Shown piece after piece: positions 28,230 to 36,873 of a DNA stretch of 64,000 nt (the first letter of the stretch is position 1; every line of letters starts with the position of its first letter). A model generated the notes under the pieces. That model had not been told where the DNA came from. It saw only the letters and a list, made by a program, of their open reading frames with translations, and did not search any database. Position numbers and translations under genes: made by a program. The DNA comes from Pontibacter sp. FD36 (GTDB lineage Bacteria > Bacteroidota > Bacteroidia > Cytophagales > Hymenobacteraceae), in contig NZ_JADPMP010000004.1 of NCBI RefSeq assembly GCF_015686655.1, positions 1-64,000 of the forward strand. Reading direction: 5' to 3'.

Positions 28230-31200
28230 ATGTTGAAAACAAACCAGCCCACGCATCTGCATGCAGCATCGCGCACGACCTATCTTGTGCTGTTTGTATT
28301 CGCGGGCTTATTGATCACCCTGCTCATCCTGATCTCCAACACCTTTTTTCAGGCCCGCCAGGTTCAGCTCAGCCATGATGCTTATATAGTGCTGGCCTTG
28401 CAGGAGCTTGAACTCATCGACGACCTTCAGACCAATGATGATGCCGTACACCAGGTGGTACTATTGCACCTGACTTCGACTAGCCCTGCTGAGAAGACCA
28501 AATACGAACAGGACATTCAGGCGACCCAGGCACACAGTGCCGACATCATCACGCAGTTGAAGGCCATGATGCAGGATGAGCAGCGCCAACAGATTCTCCG
28601 CAATTTCGAAAATGAGACGGCTGCGCACGATACCCTGGTCAAACACTTGCTGCAACTTAGCCGCAGTAGCAACATAGCAGAGGCCCTGGCCTATAACCGC
28701 ATGGTGATCACCCCTGAATACCGGCATCACCAAAACTACCTCAAGGATTTAAGTGAAAGTATACGCCAAGCTACCCGCGAAAGCAGCCAGCAGGCATCTC
28801 ATTCTATCTCGTCGTTTGTACAAAGTCACCGGCTTATACTTGCCATTATCATACTGATAAGCATTGCCGCCGCTCTTCTGCTTCGCAACGTCATTCAGCG
28901 GCTGCGCTCTGACAACAAATTGCTCAACGCCGAAATGCAGAAACGACAGGAACTGAAGGAAGCTCTGTCCGAGAGCCAGCTGAAGTATAAGATGCTTTTC
29001 GACATGAACCCTATCCCCATGTGGGTGTATGACCGGCTCACGATGCAGTTCCTGGACGTAAACAAGGCCACCCTCCGTGAGTATGGTTACAGCAGAGAGG
29101 AGTTCCTGGCGCTGAACATATTCGACATAAGGCCCCAGCATGACGTGCCGCTTCTTAAGTTCAGGCTGGACCAGGTAGACGAGCTGGAGTCGCAGCAAAG
29201 CAGGGTGCGCCATAAACGCAGCGACGGCAGTGAGTTTGAGGTCGAGGCGATTTCTCATGCGCTGCCGCGCATTGGGGAAAGTATGCCGCGTCTGGTTGTC
29301 GCTATAAACGTGGATGAGCGCCTGGAGATGATTGAAAAACTGCAGGTGAATGATAAACAGCTGCGAGAGATCAGCTCCAGCATACCGGGCGCTGTTTTTC
29401 AACTGGAGATGAAGAGCCTGTCCCACTACGCCTTTACATTTGTCAGTGACGGCATCCAGGACCTTTTCCATATAAGTCCTGAAGAGGTGTATGGCAACAT
29501 TACGGCGCTATACCGACACATCGAACCTGATGATGTGCCCCAGGTTCTGAGTGCCATCACTGATTCTTATCGCAGCCTGTCTCCCCTGGTGGTGATCTTC
29601 CGGATCAGGCAGCCGCAGGGCGGCCAATGGAAATGGGTGCAGACCCATGGCCTGCCTACCTGGCGAGAGGCTGACCACGTGATCTGGAACGGCACCATGA
29701 TCGATATTACAGAACAGGTCATAGCACAGGAAAAACTCATGGCCAGTGAGGCAAACCTGAGGGCACTGCTTGACAGCTCACCACAGGCGATCTACCTGCT
29801 CGATAAATCAATGCGTGTGATGATGTGCAATGCGGTGGCGAAGAAAGATGTGCACAACATGCTGATGAAGGAGCTGAGAACAGGGATGAACTTCCTGGAT
29901 TTGGTTGGTGAAGAAAAAGGCAAGCAGTTTCGGGAGCAGCATGCCCGTGCCATGAAAGGTGAGATCATCCAGTATGAAGACGGCCATGGCGATTTCTGGC
30001 ATGAAATAGCGTTTCGTCCAGTGCTTGGCCCGGATAACCGTGTGCTGGCCGTTGCCCTGAGTGTGCTCAATATCTCAGATCGCAAGCTGGCGCTGGAGAC
30101 TATCAAGCGCAACGAGGAGCAACTGGCCCGGGCCCAGCAACTGGCCATGCTGGGCAACTGGGAACTTGATGTGGAGCGTGACCAGCTGACCTGGTCTGAC
30201 AGTGTGTATGCTATTTATGGCGTCAATAGGATGTCCTTTATTCCATCGCGATTCAACTTCATCCATTTTGTGCCAGAGGAGGAACGTGAGCTCATATGGA
30301 AGGCGATAGAGGAAGCTTCTGAAAATAACAGTATCCTATCGGTGGAGCACACCATTGTGCGGCCTGATGGTCAGAAGCGTACGGTCTATGAAATTGGAGA
30401 ACCGGAATATGATGCGCAGGGTAAGCTGGTCCGTTTCCATGGCTCGGTACAGGACATCACTGACCGCAAACGGGCTGAGCAGGAAGCCCTGAAGGCGAAA
30501 AACCTGCTGCAATCAACCCTGGAAAACATACCGGAAATGATATTCTCTGCTGACACTGCGCTTAAGATGCTTTATGTGAGTCCGCAGTGCCTCGAACTGA
30601 CGGGTTATACAGAAGAAGAGTTTACAGCACAGTCTGAACTCTGGTGCAACAGAATACACTCGGAAGACAGAGTTTACATAGAGCAGCATATTCTGCCTGA
30701 ACTCAAAAAGGGCGAACGCCAGCATTACGAAGTGCGCATCATAACAAAAGATAACCAGTGCAAATGGCTGATGCTGCGGGTTTCGCCCAGAAAGGATGAA
30801 AACGGACACGTCTACCGTCTCGACGGCTCTGCCTCTGACATGACATCTTACAAGGAGGCTCAGCAAAAGCGGGACGAGTTGACTGACCAACTTCTGAAAC
30901 AAAATCAGAACCTGCAGCAGTTCGCTTACATTGTATCACATAACCTGAGAGCTCCGATTGCTAACATTCTGGGCCTCACTACCATATACAACAAACACAA
31001 GCCCGATTCACCCATGAACCCCCGGGTGATTGACAACCTGTTTAAGTCTGCCAAACTACTCGACACCACCATCCGGGACCTCAACGACCTTCTCACGATC
31101 CGGAGTGAACTCAACAATGTACGGGAAGAGATTAAGTTCGAAGATGTCTATGAAGAGATCTATGATAGCCTCCCCAATGAGCTGCTTGGAGGGCACATTA

Positions 31201-31577
31201 GGCTGGAGCGGGACTTCGATGAGGCGCCCAACGTGATTGGCGTTCGGAGCTATGTGCACAGCATCATGCATAATCTCATCACAAATGCTTTGAAATACCG
31301 ATCGCCTGACAGAAATTTGTATCTGCGGCTTAAAACTTTCACTATTCCTAACTATATTTGTCTCAGCGTATCAGATAATGGTCTTGGGATCGATCTGAGT
31401 AAGGAAAAAGAAAAAGTCTTCGGTTTATACAAGCGATTTCATGCTCACGGAGAAGGACGGGGTTTGGGATTGCATCTTGTCAAAACCCAGGCTGAGCTGC
31501 TTGGCGGCAAAGTAGAAGTAGATAGTCAGGTGAATGTCGGCACTACTTTTAACATTTACTTTAGACACACCCTGTAG
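28230..31577 (+). CDS. multi-PAS membrane sensor histidine kinase
   Basis: A 1115-residue sensor kinase. Two transmembrane helices (about 20-41 and 195-216) flank a helical periplasmic region that resembles a four-helix-bundle (4HB_MCP or CHASE3-like) sensor. About five PAS domains follow: near 250-370, 375-500, 505-625, 635-755 and 760-880. The kinase core begins near 895 with FAYIVSHNLRAPIANILG (phospho-acceptor His about 904); the ATPase domain has DNGLGIDL near 1048 and GEGRGLGLHLVK near 1075. The HNLR version of the H-box is typical of PAS-rich Bacteroidetes kinases. It is followed two bases later by a receiver-only protein, its likely partner. The signal is unknown. The gene falls in a stretch lacking the AGGTATA word abundant elsewhere. 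Confidence 0.93.
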   Translation: MLKTNQPTHLHAASRTTYLVLFVFAGLLITLLILISNTFFQARQVQLSHDAYIVLALQELELIDDLQTNDDAVHQVVLLHLTSTSPAEKTKYEQDIQATQAHSADIITQLKAMMQDEQRQQILRNFENETAAHDTLVKHLLQLSRSSNIAEALAYNRMVITPEYRHHQNYLKDLSESIRQATRESSQQASHSISSFVQSHRLILAIIILISIAAALLLRNVIQRLRSDNKLLNAEMQKRQELKEALSESQLKYKMLFDMNPIPMWVYDRLTMQFLDVNKATLREYGYSREEFLALNIFDIRPQHDVPLLKFRLDQVDELESQQSRVRHKRSDGSEFEVEAISHALPRIGESMPRLVVAINVDERLEMIEKLQVNDKQLREISSSIPGAVFQLEMKSLSHYAFTFVSDGIQDLFHISPEEVYGNITALYRHIEPDDVPQVLSAITDSYRSLSPLVVIFRIRQPQGGQWKWVQTHGLPTWREADHVIWNGTMIDITEQVIAQEKLMASEANLRALLDSSPQAIYLLDKSMRVMMCNAVAKKDVHNMLMKELRTGMNFLDLVGEEKGKQFREQHARAMKGEIIQYEDGHGDFWHEIAFRPVLGPDNRVLAVALSVLNISDRKLALETIKRNEEQLARAQQLAMLGNWELDVERDQLTWSDSVYAIYGVNRMSFIPSRFNFIHFVPEEERELIWKAIEEASENNSILSVEHTIVRPDGQKRTVYEIGEPEYDAQGKLVRFHGSVQDITDRKRAEQEALKAKNLLQSTLENIPEMIFSADTALKMLYVSPQCLELTGYTEEEFTAQSELWCNRIHSEDRVYIEQHILPELKKGERQHYEVRIITKDNQCKWLMLRVSPRKDENGHVYRLDGSASDMTSYKEAQQKRDELTDQLLKQNQNLQQFAYIVSHNLRAPIANILGLTTIYNKHKPDSPMNPRVIDNLFKSAKLLDTTIRDLNDLLTIRSELNNVREEIKFEDVYEEIYDSLPNELLGGHIRLERDFDEAPNVIGVRSYVHSIMHNLITNALKYRSPDRNLYLRLKTFTIPNYICLSVSDNGLGIDLSKEKEKVFGLYKRFHAHGEGRGLGLHLVKTQAELLGGKVEVDSQVNVGTTFNIYFRHTL

Positions 31578-31579
31578 TA

Positions 31580-31996
31580 ATGAATATATTGAAAAGAGTA
31601 GTTTTGATTGATGATGATGAAGTGAACAACTTCGTTTGTGAAAGCATCATCCGAAATGAGAACTTTGCTGAGGACGTTTTCAGCTTTCAAGGAGCTGAAG
31701 AAGCACTTGATTTTCTGAAGTCTTCTGTGGAACCTTCGGGAGAAAAATTCCCTGATCTGATTTTCCTGGATATCAACATGCCCGGAATGGACGGCTGGAA
31801 TTTTATTGAAGAATATCGCAAACTTCCGGAATACGCCACCCAGAAGTGTAGCCTGTTTATGCTTTCCTCAGCTGTGGACCGCAAAGACATACAGTGTGCC
31901 CGCAGCCATAACGAAGTAAAGGAGTTTTTCTCAAAGCCCCTCTCTCCTGAGATCCTTGAGTTCATCAAAGAAGAATTTTTGATGCGGGTAGAGTAG
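31580..31996 (+). CDS. stand-alone response-regulator receiver protein
   Basis: A 138-residue single receiver domain without an output domain. The acidic pocket is IDDDE near residues 9-13, the phospho-acceptor Asp is about residue 64 in FLDINMPGMDGW, and the conserved Lys is in FFSKPLSPE near 113. It begins 2 bases after the multi-PAS kinase gene, so co-transcription and cognate pairing are very likely. Receiver-only proteins act by protein-protein contact or as phosphorelay shuttles. Its target is not visible in the window. Confidence 0.93.
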   Translation: MNILKRVVLIDDDEVNNFVCESIIRNENFAEDVFSFQGAEEALDFLKSSVEPSGEKFPDLIFLDINMPGMDGWNFIEEYRKLPEYATQKCSLFMLSSAVDRKDIQCARSHNEVKEFFSKPLSPEILEFIKEEFLMRVE

Positions 31997-32009
31997 TTTT
32001 CCTGCTTCA

Positions 32010-32063
32010 AAAAGCAAGAGCGCATGCCAAGTCAGTCCCGACGCAGCATGCGCTCTTGCTTTT
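32010..32063. terminator. strong bidirectional terminator
   Basis: An 18-bp perfect inverted repeat (32010-32027 with 32046-32063) has an 18-nt loop and A/T runs at its ends. It lies between the response-regulator gene and the convergent DUF305 gene. Confidence 0.9.
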
Positions 32064-32096
32064 AAGTGACTTCGGACTGCAGTACTGCCTGCTTAC

Positions 32097-32546
32097 TCAG
32101 TCTACCCGCTGCAGAATTCTCTCCATCTCTGCAATCTCTTTCTCCTGTGACCGGATAATCTCCTCTGCCAGCTTCTTCAGCTCTGGATCGCTGATTCTGG
32201 CTTCTTCACTGACAAGTATAGCAGAAGAGTGGTGCGGGATCATGGAATGGATAAACGCTTCATCACCAACATAGGACTGGTTGCGCAGCATAATAAATGA
32301 TCCAACAATGGCCACGATGCTCATAACGGCGATAATGGCGTTCAGTTTCTGGTCTCTGTACATGGAGCGCATTACTCCGAGCATGATCAAAGCCATAGGA
32401 GCCACCATCAGAATGGTCATGTACAGCCGGTTGAGGTTGAGGTGAATGTGACTTATCTCGGCTACATTGCTGAACATGACGGCATACATCACCAAAAAGG
32501 AAAGCCCAAGCATCAGCATAAACTTCCCGTAATTTCCCTTCTCCAT
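32097..32546 (-). CDS. DUF305-domain membrane protein
   Basis: A 149-residue protein with three predicted membrane helices (about 8-28, 40-62 and 67-88) followed by a C-terminal DUF305/ferritin-like helical segment. The signature FIHSMIPHHSSAI near residues 97-110 supplies clustered His and Met residues suited to metal binding. DUF305 proteins often lie in copper- or silver-resistance regions. It lies 11 bases downstream of the HMA-AraC fusion regulator in the same direction, and about 4 kb from copA/copZ. A role in periplasmic copper handling is therefore plausible but inferred. Confidence 0.85.
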   Translation of the reverse strand: MEKGNYGKFMLMLGLSFLVMYAVMFSNVAEISHIHLNLNRLYMTILMVAPMALIMLGVMRSMYRDQKLNAIIAVMSIVAIVGSFIMLRNQSYVGDEAFIHSMIPHHSSAILVSEEARISDPELKKLAEEIIRSQEKEIAEMERILQRVD

Positions 32547-32557
32547 AAGCAGTTGAA

Positions 32558-33136
32558 TCAGTTTACATTATCCAGCGGCTTCCGCAAGGGAGCTGCGGCT
32601 TTCTTATACTCTGATGGCGACATCCCGGTTACCTGCTTAAACTGAGCCGACAGGTGCGCGACGCTACTATAGCCCAACTGGAAACTGATTTGGCTCAGGC
32701 TCAGCTCGTTGTATGCCAGCAGCTCCTTGGCCCGCTCTACCTTTTGCAGCACTACGTAGCGTGCTATCGTAAGCCCTTCTTCAGCCGAAAAAAGCGTGCT
32801 CAGGTAGTGATAGTCGCGGCCTATCGACTGGGCCAGGTAGTCTGATATGTTGATATTTAGATTTTCCACCTCTCCAGATCGGATCAGTTCGATGATGGCA
32901 ATCTTGATCTTCTCGACAAGCTCTGTCTTCTTATCCTCTATTAGTTCAAAGCCATTTTCCTGCAGGGCTTCCCGCAACTTTTGCAATTGCTCTGTTGTGG
33001 GCTCCTGCTCCAGTTTTACTTCGCCCAGTTGTATGGCTATCGGGTTTAAGTCAAGCTTATCGAGCTCCTGAGTTACCACTTTGAGGCAGCGGGGGCAAAC
33101 CATATTGCGGATGTGCAACGTGTGTGGCTGTATCAT
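32558..33136 (-). CDS. HMA-like/AraC fusion transcriptional regulator
   Basis: A 192-residue protein with two parts. Residues 1 to about 70 resemble a heavy-metal-associated domain; the motif NMVCPRC puts two Cys at positions 14 and 17 in the metal-loop position, and the segment ENGFELIEDKK matches the end of such domains. Residues about 80-185 are an AraC-type double helix-turn-helix, with LSQISFQLGYSSVAHLSAQF as the second HTH followed by GMSPSEYKK. The natural reading is a regulator whose metal-sensing domain is built from a chaperone fold. It is co-oriented with the DUF305 gene 11 bases downstream. Copper as ligand is inferred from the neighbourhood. Confidence 0.88.
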   Translation of the reverse strand: MIQPHTLHIRNMVCPRCLKVVTQELDKLDLNPIAIQLGEVKLEQEPTTEQLQKLREALQENGFELIEDKKTELVEKIKIAIIELIRSGEVENLNINISDYLAQSIGRDYHYLSTLFSAEEGLTIARYVVLQKVERAKELLAYNELSLSQISFQLGYSSVAHLSAQFKQVTGMSPSEYKKAAAPLRKPLDNVN

Positions 33137-33212
33137 TTCCTTTTTAAATTAAAAGCAAGTCATTGTCGCATCCAAAATATCTACAGAGCGATCATAACTG
33201 CCTATACCTACG

Positions 33213-33220
33213 CAAATCTA
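33213..33220 (-). promoter_or_regulatory. possible -7 element for the HMA-AraC gene
   Basis: The minus strand reads TAGATTTG, matching TAnnTTTG, about 77 bases upstream of the regulator start. No -33 element at normal spacing is visible. Confidence 0.35.
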
Positions 33221-33398
33221 AGAAAACATTTTGCCCTGTCGCATTTACAGGCTGTCGCAAACCATAACTGCCCTGCCTATACACGCTTTGAATTATTACG
33301 ATACACTTCCTGTTATACCCATAATCGACCATCCTATACCTGCTGAGTAGCAGTATAGTGGTTTACAAATAAATAAGCGCAAGCCGGAATAATAGACT

Positions 33399-33406
33399 TA
33401 CCTTTG
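33399..33406 (+). promoter_or_regulatory. -7 promoter element for the RNA helicase gene
   Basis: TACCTTTG is a perfect TAnnTTTG element 23 bases before the start codon, in the same 13-base context (TTACCTTTGCAGC) as the promoter of the nucleoid-associated protein gene. A -33 TTTG is not evident. Confidence 0.6.
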
Positions 33407-33429
33407 CAGCTTGCAATAATCAATCATAC

Positions 33430-34860
33430 ATGACATTTAGCGAATTAAATTTAATAGATCCTATCCTGAAGGCACTTCAGGCGGAGGGCTATACGCAGCC
33501 TACGCCAATACAGGAACAGGCTATTCCACACCTTTTGGCTGGCACCGACGTGCTTGGCTGTGCCCAGACGGGTACGGGCAAGACAGCTGCTTTCGCCATA
33601 CCTGTGCTACAGATGCTGCACAACCAAAAAAACAGAGCATCTAACACCATCAAAACGCTTATCCTGACTCCTACACGGGAGCTTGCTATACAGATCAACG
33701 AAAGCTTTGCCGCTTACGGAAAAAACACAGGCGTGCGCCATACCGTTATTTTCGGTGGCGTGTCGCAGCATGCGCAGGTTCAGACCCTGAAGCGTGGCGT
33801 AGACGTGCTCATCGCAACACCGGGCCGTCTGCTCGACCTGATTGGGCAGGGCTTTATCTCGCTTAAGCACGTAGAGTTCTTCGTGCTGGACGAGGCGGAC
33901 CGCATGCTGGACATGGGCTTTATCCATGACATCAAGCGCATCATCCCGATGCTGCCTAAGCAGCGCCAGTCACTGTTCTTCTCAGCTACCATGCCGCCTG
34001 TTATCCAGGCGCTGGCCGATACCATTCTGGTTAATCCAGTGAAAGTGGAGGTGACGCCTGTGTCGTCTACCGCTGAGAAAGTGGGTCAGGCCGTATACTT
34101 TGTAGAGAAAAACGACAAGCGCGATTTGCTGCGTCACCTTCTTTCAGAGTCTGAGATCGACCGTGTGCTGGTGTTCACTAGAACAAAGCATGGTGCCGAT
34201 CGCGTAGCCAAGGATTTGAACAAAGCGAATATACAGGCAGAAGCCATCCATGGCAATAAGTCGCAGAATGCGCGTCAGCGTGCTTTGAGTAACTTTAAGG
34301 CAGGTTCTACCCGTGTGCTGGTGGCTACGGACATTGCTGCCCGCGGCATTGACGTAGAGGAACTATCGCATGTGATTAACTATGAATTGCCAAACGAACC
34401 TGAGACTTACGTGCACCGCATTGGCCGTACGGGCCGTGCCGGCAATGCAGGTATAGCACTGTCGTTTTGCGATGAGGAAGAACGCTATTACCTGCATGAC
34501 ATCCAGAAGCTGATCAACAAGCAGATCAAAGTAAATGCGGATCATCCTTTTGCTTTGCCTGAGCACTTATCTGTTAACCTGGAGCATGCTAAAAAGCCGA
34601 AAGGCCCAGCCGGAAGAGAGCCGCGCAACAAAACAGCTTCTAATAACGGTAACCGTGCTGCAAGTGGTAACAGGCCATCCGGTAGCGGTAATGGCCGATC
34701 AGGAGGAAGCTCAAACGGCCGATCAGGCAGAAGTGAAGGAAACAGCCGTGCTGCAGCAAGCGCAGGCACGAGTAGCCGCTCAGCTAAGGGTAACAGCAGA
34801 AATTGGCGAGGTAAAAAAGGAGGCGGTCAAAGCAGACCATCTGGAAATCTAGAATACTAG
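33430..34860 (+). CDS. rhlE: DEAD-box RNA helicase, RhlE-like
   Basis: A 476-residue ATP-dependent RNA helicase. The motifs are in order: the Q-motif near residue 20 ([11 protein letters not shown]), motif I AQTGTGKT near 40-50, [23 protein letters not shown] (DEAD), FFSATMP, and motif [12 protein letters not shown] near 325-340. The helicase core ends near residue 385. The remaining tail of about 90 residues is rich in Gly, Ser, Arg and Asn, an RNA-binding low-complexity tail common in RhlE-type proteins. It probably helps ribosome assembly or RNA decay, especially in the cold. It is monocistronic with its own promoter element and terminator. Confidence 0.94.
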   Translation: MTFSELNLIDPILKALQAEGYTQPTPIQEQAIPHLLAGTDVLGCAQTGTGKTAAFAIPVLQMLHNQKNRASNTIKTLILTPTRELAIQINESFAAYGKNTGVRHTVIFGGVSQHAQVQTLKRGVDVLIATPGRLLDLIGQGFISLKHVEFFVLDEADRMLDMGFIHDIKRIIPMLPKQRQSLFFSATMPPVIQALADTILVNPVKVEVTPVSSTAEKVGQAVYFVEKNDKRDLLRHLLSESEIDRVLVFTRTKHGADRVAKDLNKANIQAEAIHGNKSQNARQRALSNFKAGSTRVLVATDIAARGIDVEELSHVINYELPNEPETYVHRIGRTGRAGNAGIALSFCDEEERYYLHDIQKLINKQIKVNADHPFALPEHLSVNLEHAKKPKGPAGREPRNKTASNNGNRAASGNRPSGSGNGRSGGSSNGRSGRSEGNSRAAASAGTSSRSAKGNSRNWRGKKGGGQSRPSGNLEY

Positions 34861-34873
34861 CCGTTTATAACAT

Positions 34874-34912
34874 AAAAAGCCCCGCCTCTTCGTGAAGAGG
34901 CGGGGCTTTTTG
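34874..34912. terminator. terminator after the RNA helicase gene
   Basis: An 18-bp perfect stem (34874-34891 with 34894-34911), a 2-nt spacer and A/T tracts at both ends lie between the convergent helicase and disordered-protein genes. Confidence 0.92.
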
Positions 34913-34936
34913 CTAAATTCAGGTATAGCCTGTGCC

Positions 34937-35308
34937 TTAAATACGGCTTTGGTCGCTGTCGTTCGGCTCGGTGTCGTCTTCCCCAAAAGGCTGCTGACGA
35001 CTGCGGATGCCATTCACATCATCGTCCATGGCGGTATCACTGCCTTCGTACTCGAAGCCGGGGCCCTGTGCGAACTCCTCCGTGCTCTTTGGATTGTTGG
35101 CGCCATAGCCAGTCGCTTCGTTCCCCTGTATGTGCAGGTTTTCCAGGCTGTCCTTTTGGTCGTCTCTTTCAAGTGCCCCCCCATACCCAACGTTGCGCTT
35201 AGCTGACGGATCCGGCCTGTTGCCCATCGTCTGTCCTTTGCGGTGCTCGTCGTTTATATTCTTCGGGCTGTTGGGCGTGTTCTGTATATCTTCATCTTTG
35301 GTTGCCAT
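34937..35308 (-). CDS. hypothetical hydrophilic, disordered protein
   Basis: A 123-residue protein with almost no hydrophobic core. It is rich in Asp, Glu, Asn, Gly and Gln, with short charged or Gly motifs such as KGQTMGNRPDP, NVGYGGALERDD and FGEDDTEPNDSDQ. No signal peptide, Cys or membrane segment is visible. I recognise no family. The composition resembles hydrophilin-like or stress-related disordered proteins, but that is only a compositional analogy. The strand choice rests on the clean Met start, the terminator beyond its 3' end and the lack of a better frame. It stands alone between terminators and the His-rich small protein. Confidence 0.65.
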   Translation of the reverse strand: MATKDEDIQNTPNSPKNINDEHRKGQTMGNRPDPSAKRNVGYGGALERDDQKDSLENLHIQGNEATGYGANNPKSTEEFAQGPGFEYEGSDTAMDDDVNGIRSRQQPFGEDDTEPNDSDQSRI

Positions 35309-35429
35309 AATTCAATTCGTTAGTTTACCTGTGTATACGCTCTGCTGGGAGATCAGTTAGGTACGGCAAATTTTTATTTAACATAAATAATCAACTGAAC
35401 ACTATTATATATCTACCACATCTTTCGAT

Positions 35430-35437
35430 TATCTTTG
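35430..35437 (+). promoter_or_regulatory. -7 promoter element for the His-tailed small protein
   Basis: TATCTTTG matches TAnnTTTG exactly, 75 bases before the start codon. A -33 TTTG at normal spacing is not visible. Confidence 0.5.
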
Positions 35438-35512
35438 AACGAAATAACGCAAACAGATGGCACGTATGGCACCTTAATTGCGTTACAGAGAGAACCGGCA
35501 GCAAAGTAGCTT

Positions 35513-35740
35513 ATGAAACTATCGAAAATATATGACCCGCGGGAAATGAACTCTTACCAGTTTGTGGCTATGACGGGTCTGGTGATGACCATACTGGCGA
35601 ATATCATCTTACTGTTTATCGACAAAACAGTGGAGAATTTCAATGCGCTATACCTTTGCTGGTTTGTATTCTTTGGATTAGGCACCATTGCTAACTTCAA
35701 CAGCAAGCCCGATGATCACGATCATCATCACCATCACTAA
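35513..35740 (+). CDS. small membrane protein with polyhistidine C-terminus
   Basis: A 75-residue protein with two hydrophobic helices (about 16-38 and 46-62) and a natural C-terminal tail DDHDHHHHH. I recognise no family. The tail can be expected to bind Ni, Zn, Cu or Co. Both ends would face the same side of the membrane, and the Lys/Arg distribution suggests the cytoplasmic side, though this is weak evidence. It is monocistronic with an own -7 element and a 20-bp gap to the convergent hydrolase gene. Function unknown. Confidence 0.7.
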   Translation: MKLSKIYDPREMNSYQFVAMTGLVMTILANIILLFIDKTVENFNALYLCWFVFFGLGTIANFNSKPDDHDHHHHH

Positions 35741-35760
35741 GATCAGGCATCAGGTATAGC

Positions 35761-36756
35761 TTACTGCTTCAGGAATTCCAGCAGCGCTTTGTGAAACTGA
35801 TCAGTTGCCTCGATATGCGGGATATGTCCCACCCCGCTTAATTCCAGTAATCGGGCATTCGGTATAGCTCCTGCTGTTTGTTGCCCCAATTGCGGATATT
35901 GTCCATACTGCTTCCGCACCTCTTCACTTTTGATATAGGCTTTGCCTACCACTGTGCGGTCCTCCAGCCCGATGGCCAGTAACACAGGCATTTTTAACTC
36001 GCTGAATTCATACACCACTGGCTGCTCATAGATCATGGCATAAGTATGCGCCGCCACCCTTGCCACCAACGGGTAGTCCGGACTCCGCAACTGTGCTGCA
36101 GGTATACGCACCCATTCTTCATAGGCCGGTTTCCAGGAGGTATAGTAAGTCTTGTGGTAGTCCCGAATATCTGCCTCCGTGCGCTTCAGTTCTTCCTGGT
36201 ATAGCTCATCCAAACTCTTGTAAGGTACAATGCGCCGGTAGTCTTCCAGCCCGATCGGGTTTTCGAGCACTAGTTTGGCGGTTGTTTCCGGATACATGAG
36301 TGCGAACCTTGTGGCCAGCATGCCCCCCATGGAGTGCCCTACCATCACAGCCTCACTGATTTTGAGGTGGTCCAGCAATTGCCGTGTATACTGCGCCAAT
36401 TGGTGAAAACTGTAATGCACTTCTGCCTTGTCTGACTTGCCGAAGCCCAACTGATCGGGCACCACAACCCGGAAGCCCTCCCCTGCCAGGAAGTTCACTG
36501 TCTGTTGCCAGTAAGCTCCCAGAAAGTTCTTGCCATGCAGGAGAACCACTGTCTGCGGATTTTTAAAGCTGGTGGGCGGCGACACGTCCATATAAGCCAT
36601 TCTGTACTTCTGCCCCTCCTGCTCCACCTCCAGGTAATTCACCGGGTAACGGTAAGCATAGTCGCTCAAAGTGGCATCGTAGGTACGCTGCGATTGTGCT
36701 GCTGCCGGAACCTGGAAGAGTAGTAGGAATAGAAAAGGGTATAGATAGTTTTTCAT
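35761..36756 (-). CDS. secreted alpha/beta hydrolase
   Basis: A 331-residue alpha/beta-fold hydrolase with a signal peptide (to about PAAAQ). The oxyanion segment is VVLLHGKNFLGAYW near residues 70-83, the nucleophile Ser is in VGHSMGGMLA near 143, and the catalytic His is in SGVGHIPHIEA near 311; an acid residue is expected near GLEDRTVVG at about 270. Such enzymes cleave ester, lactone or similar bonds; the substrate cannot be inferred. A periplasmic or exported location is likely. A terminator separates it from the T9SS gene upstream, so it is probably transcribed alone. Confidence 0.88.
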   Translation of the reverse strand: MKNYLYPFLFLLLFQVPAAAQSQRTYDATLSDYAYRYPVNYLEVEQEGQKYRMAYMDVSPPTSFKNPQTVVLLHGKNFLGAYWQQTVNFLAGEGFRVVVPDQLGFGKSDKAEVHYSFHQLAQYTRQLLDHLKISEAVMVGHSMGGMLATRFALMYPETTAKLVLENPIGLEDYRRIVPYKSLDELYQEELKRTEADIRDYHKTYYTSWKPAYEEWVRIPAAQLRSPDYPLVARVAAHTYAMIYEQPVVYEFSELKMPVLLAIGLEDRTVVGKAYIKSEEVRKQYGQYPQLGQQTAGAIPNARLLELSGVGHIPHIEATDQFHKALLEFLKQ

Positions 36757-36815
36757 CTGATTCAGGTATAAGTCATGTTCTTTTTACTTACTGCGGGCAG
36801 GAAGAGTTATGACGC

Positions 36816-36846
36816 AAAAAGCCCGGCGCTGCAGGCACCGGGCTTC
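36816..36846 (-). terminator. terminator after the T9SS cargo gene
   Basis: An 8-bp perfect stem (36819-36826 with 36838-36845) can extend through GC/GC pairs. It is followed on the minus strand by TTTTTGCG and lies about 30 bases after the stop codon of the leftward T9SS gene. Confidence 0.8.
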
Positions 36847-36873
36847 TCTACTGAACTATGCTACAAATCTAAT

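Noticed and set aside
34687..34800. Repeats in the helicase tail as a possible CRISPR-like or minisatellite array
   Set aside because: They are imperfect codon repeats for a Gly/Ser/Arg/Asn-rich RNA-binding tail within an intact gene.
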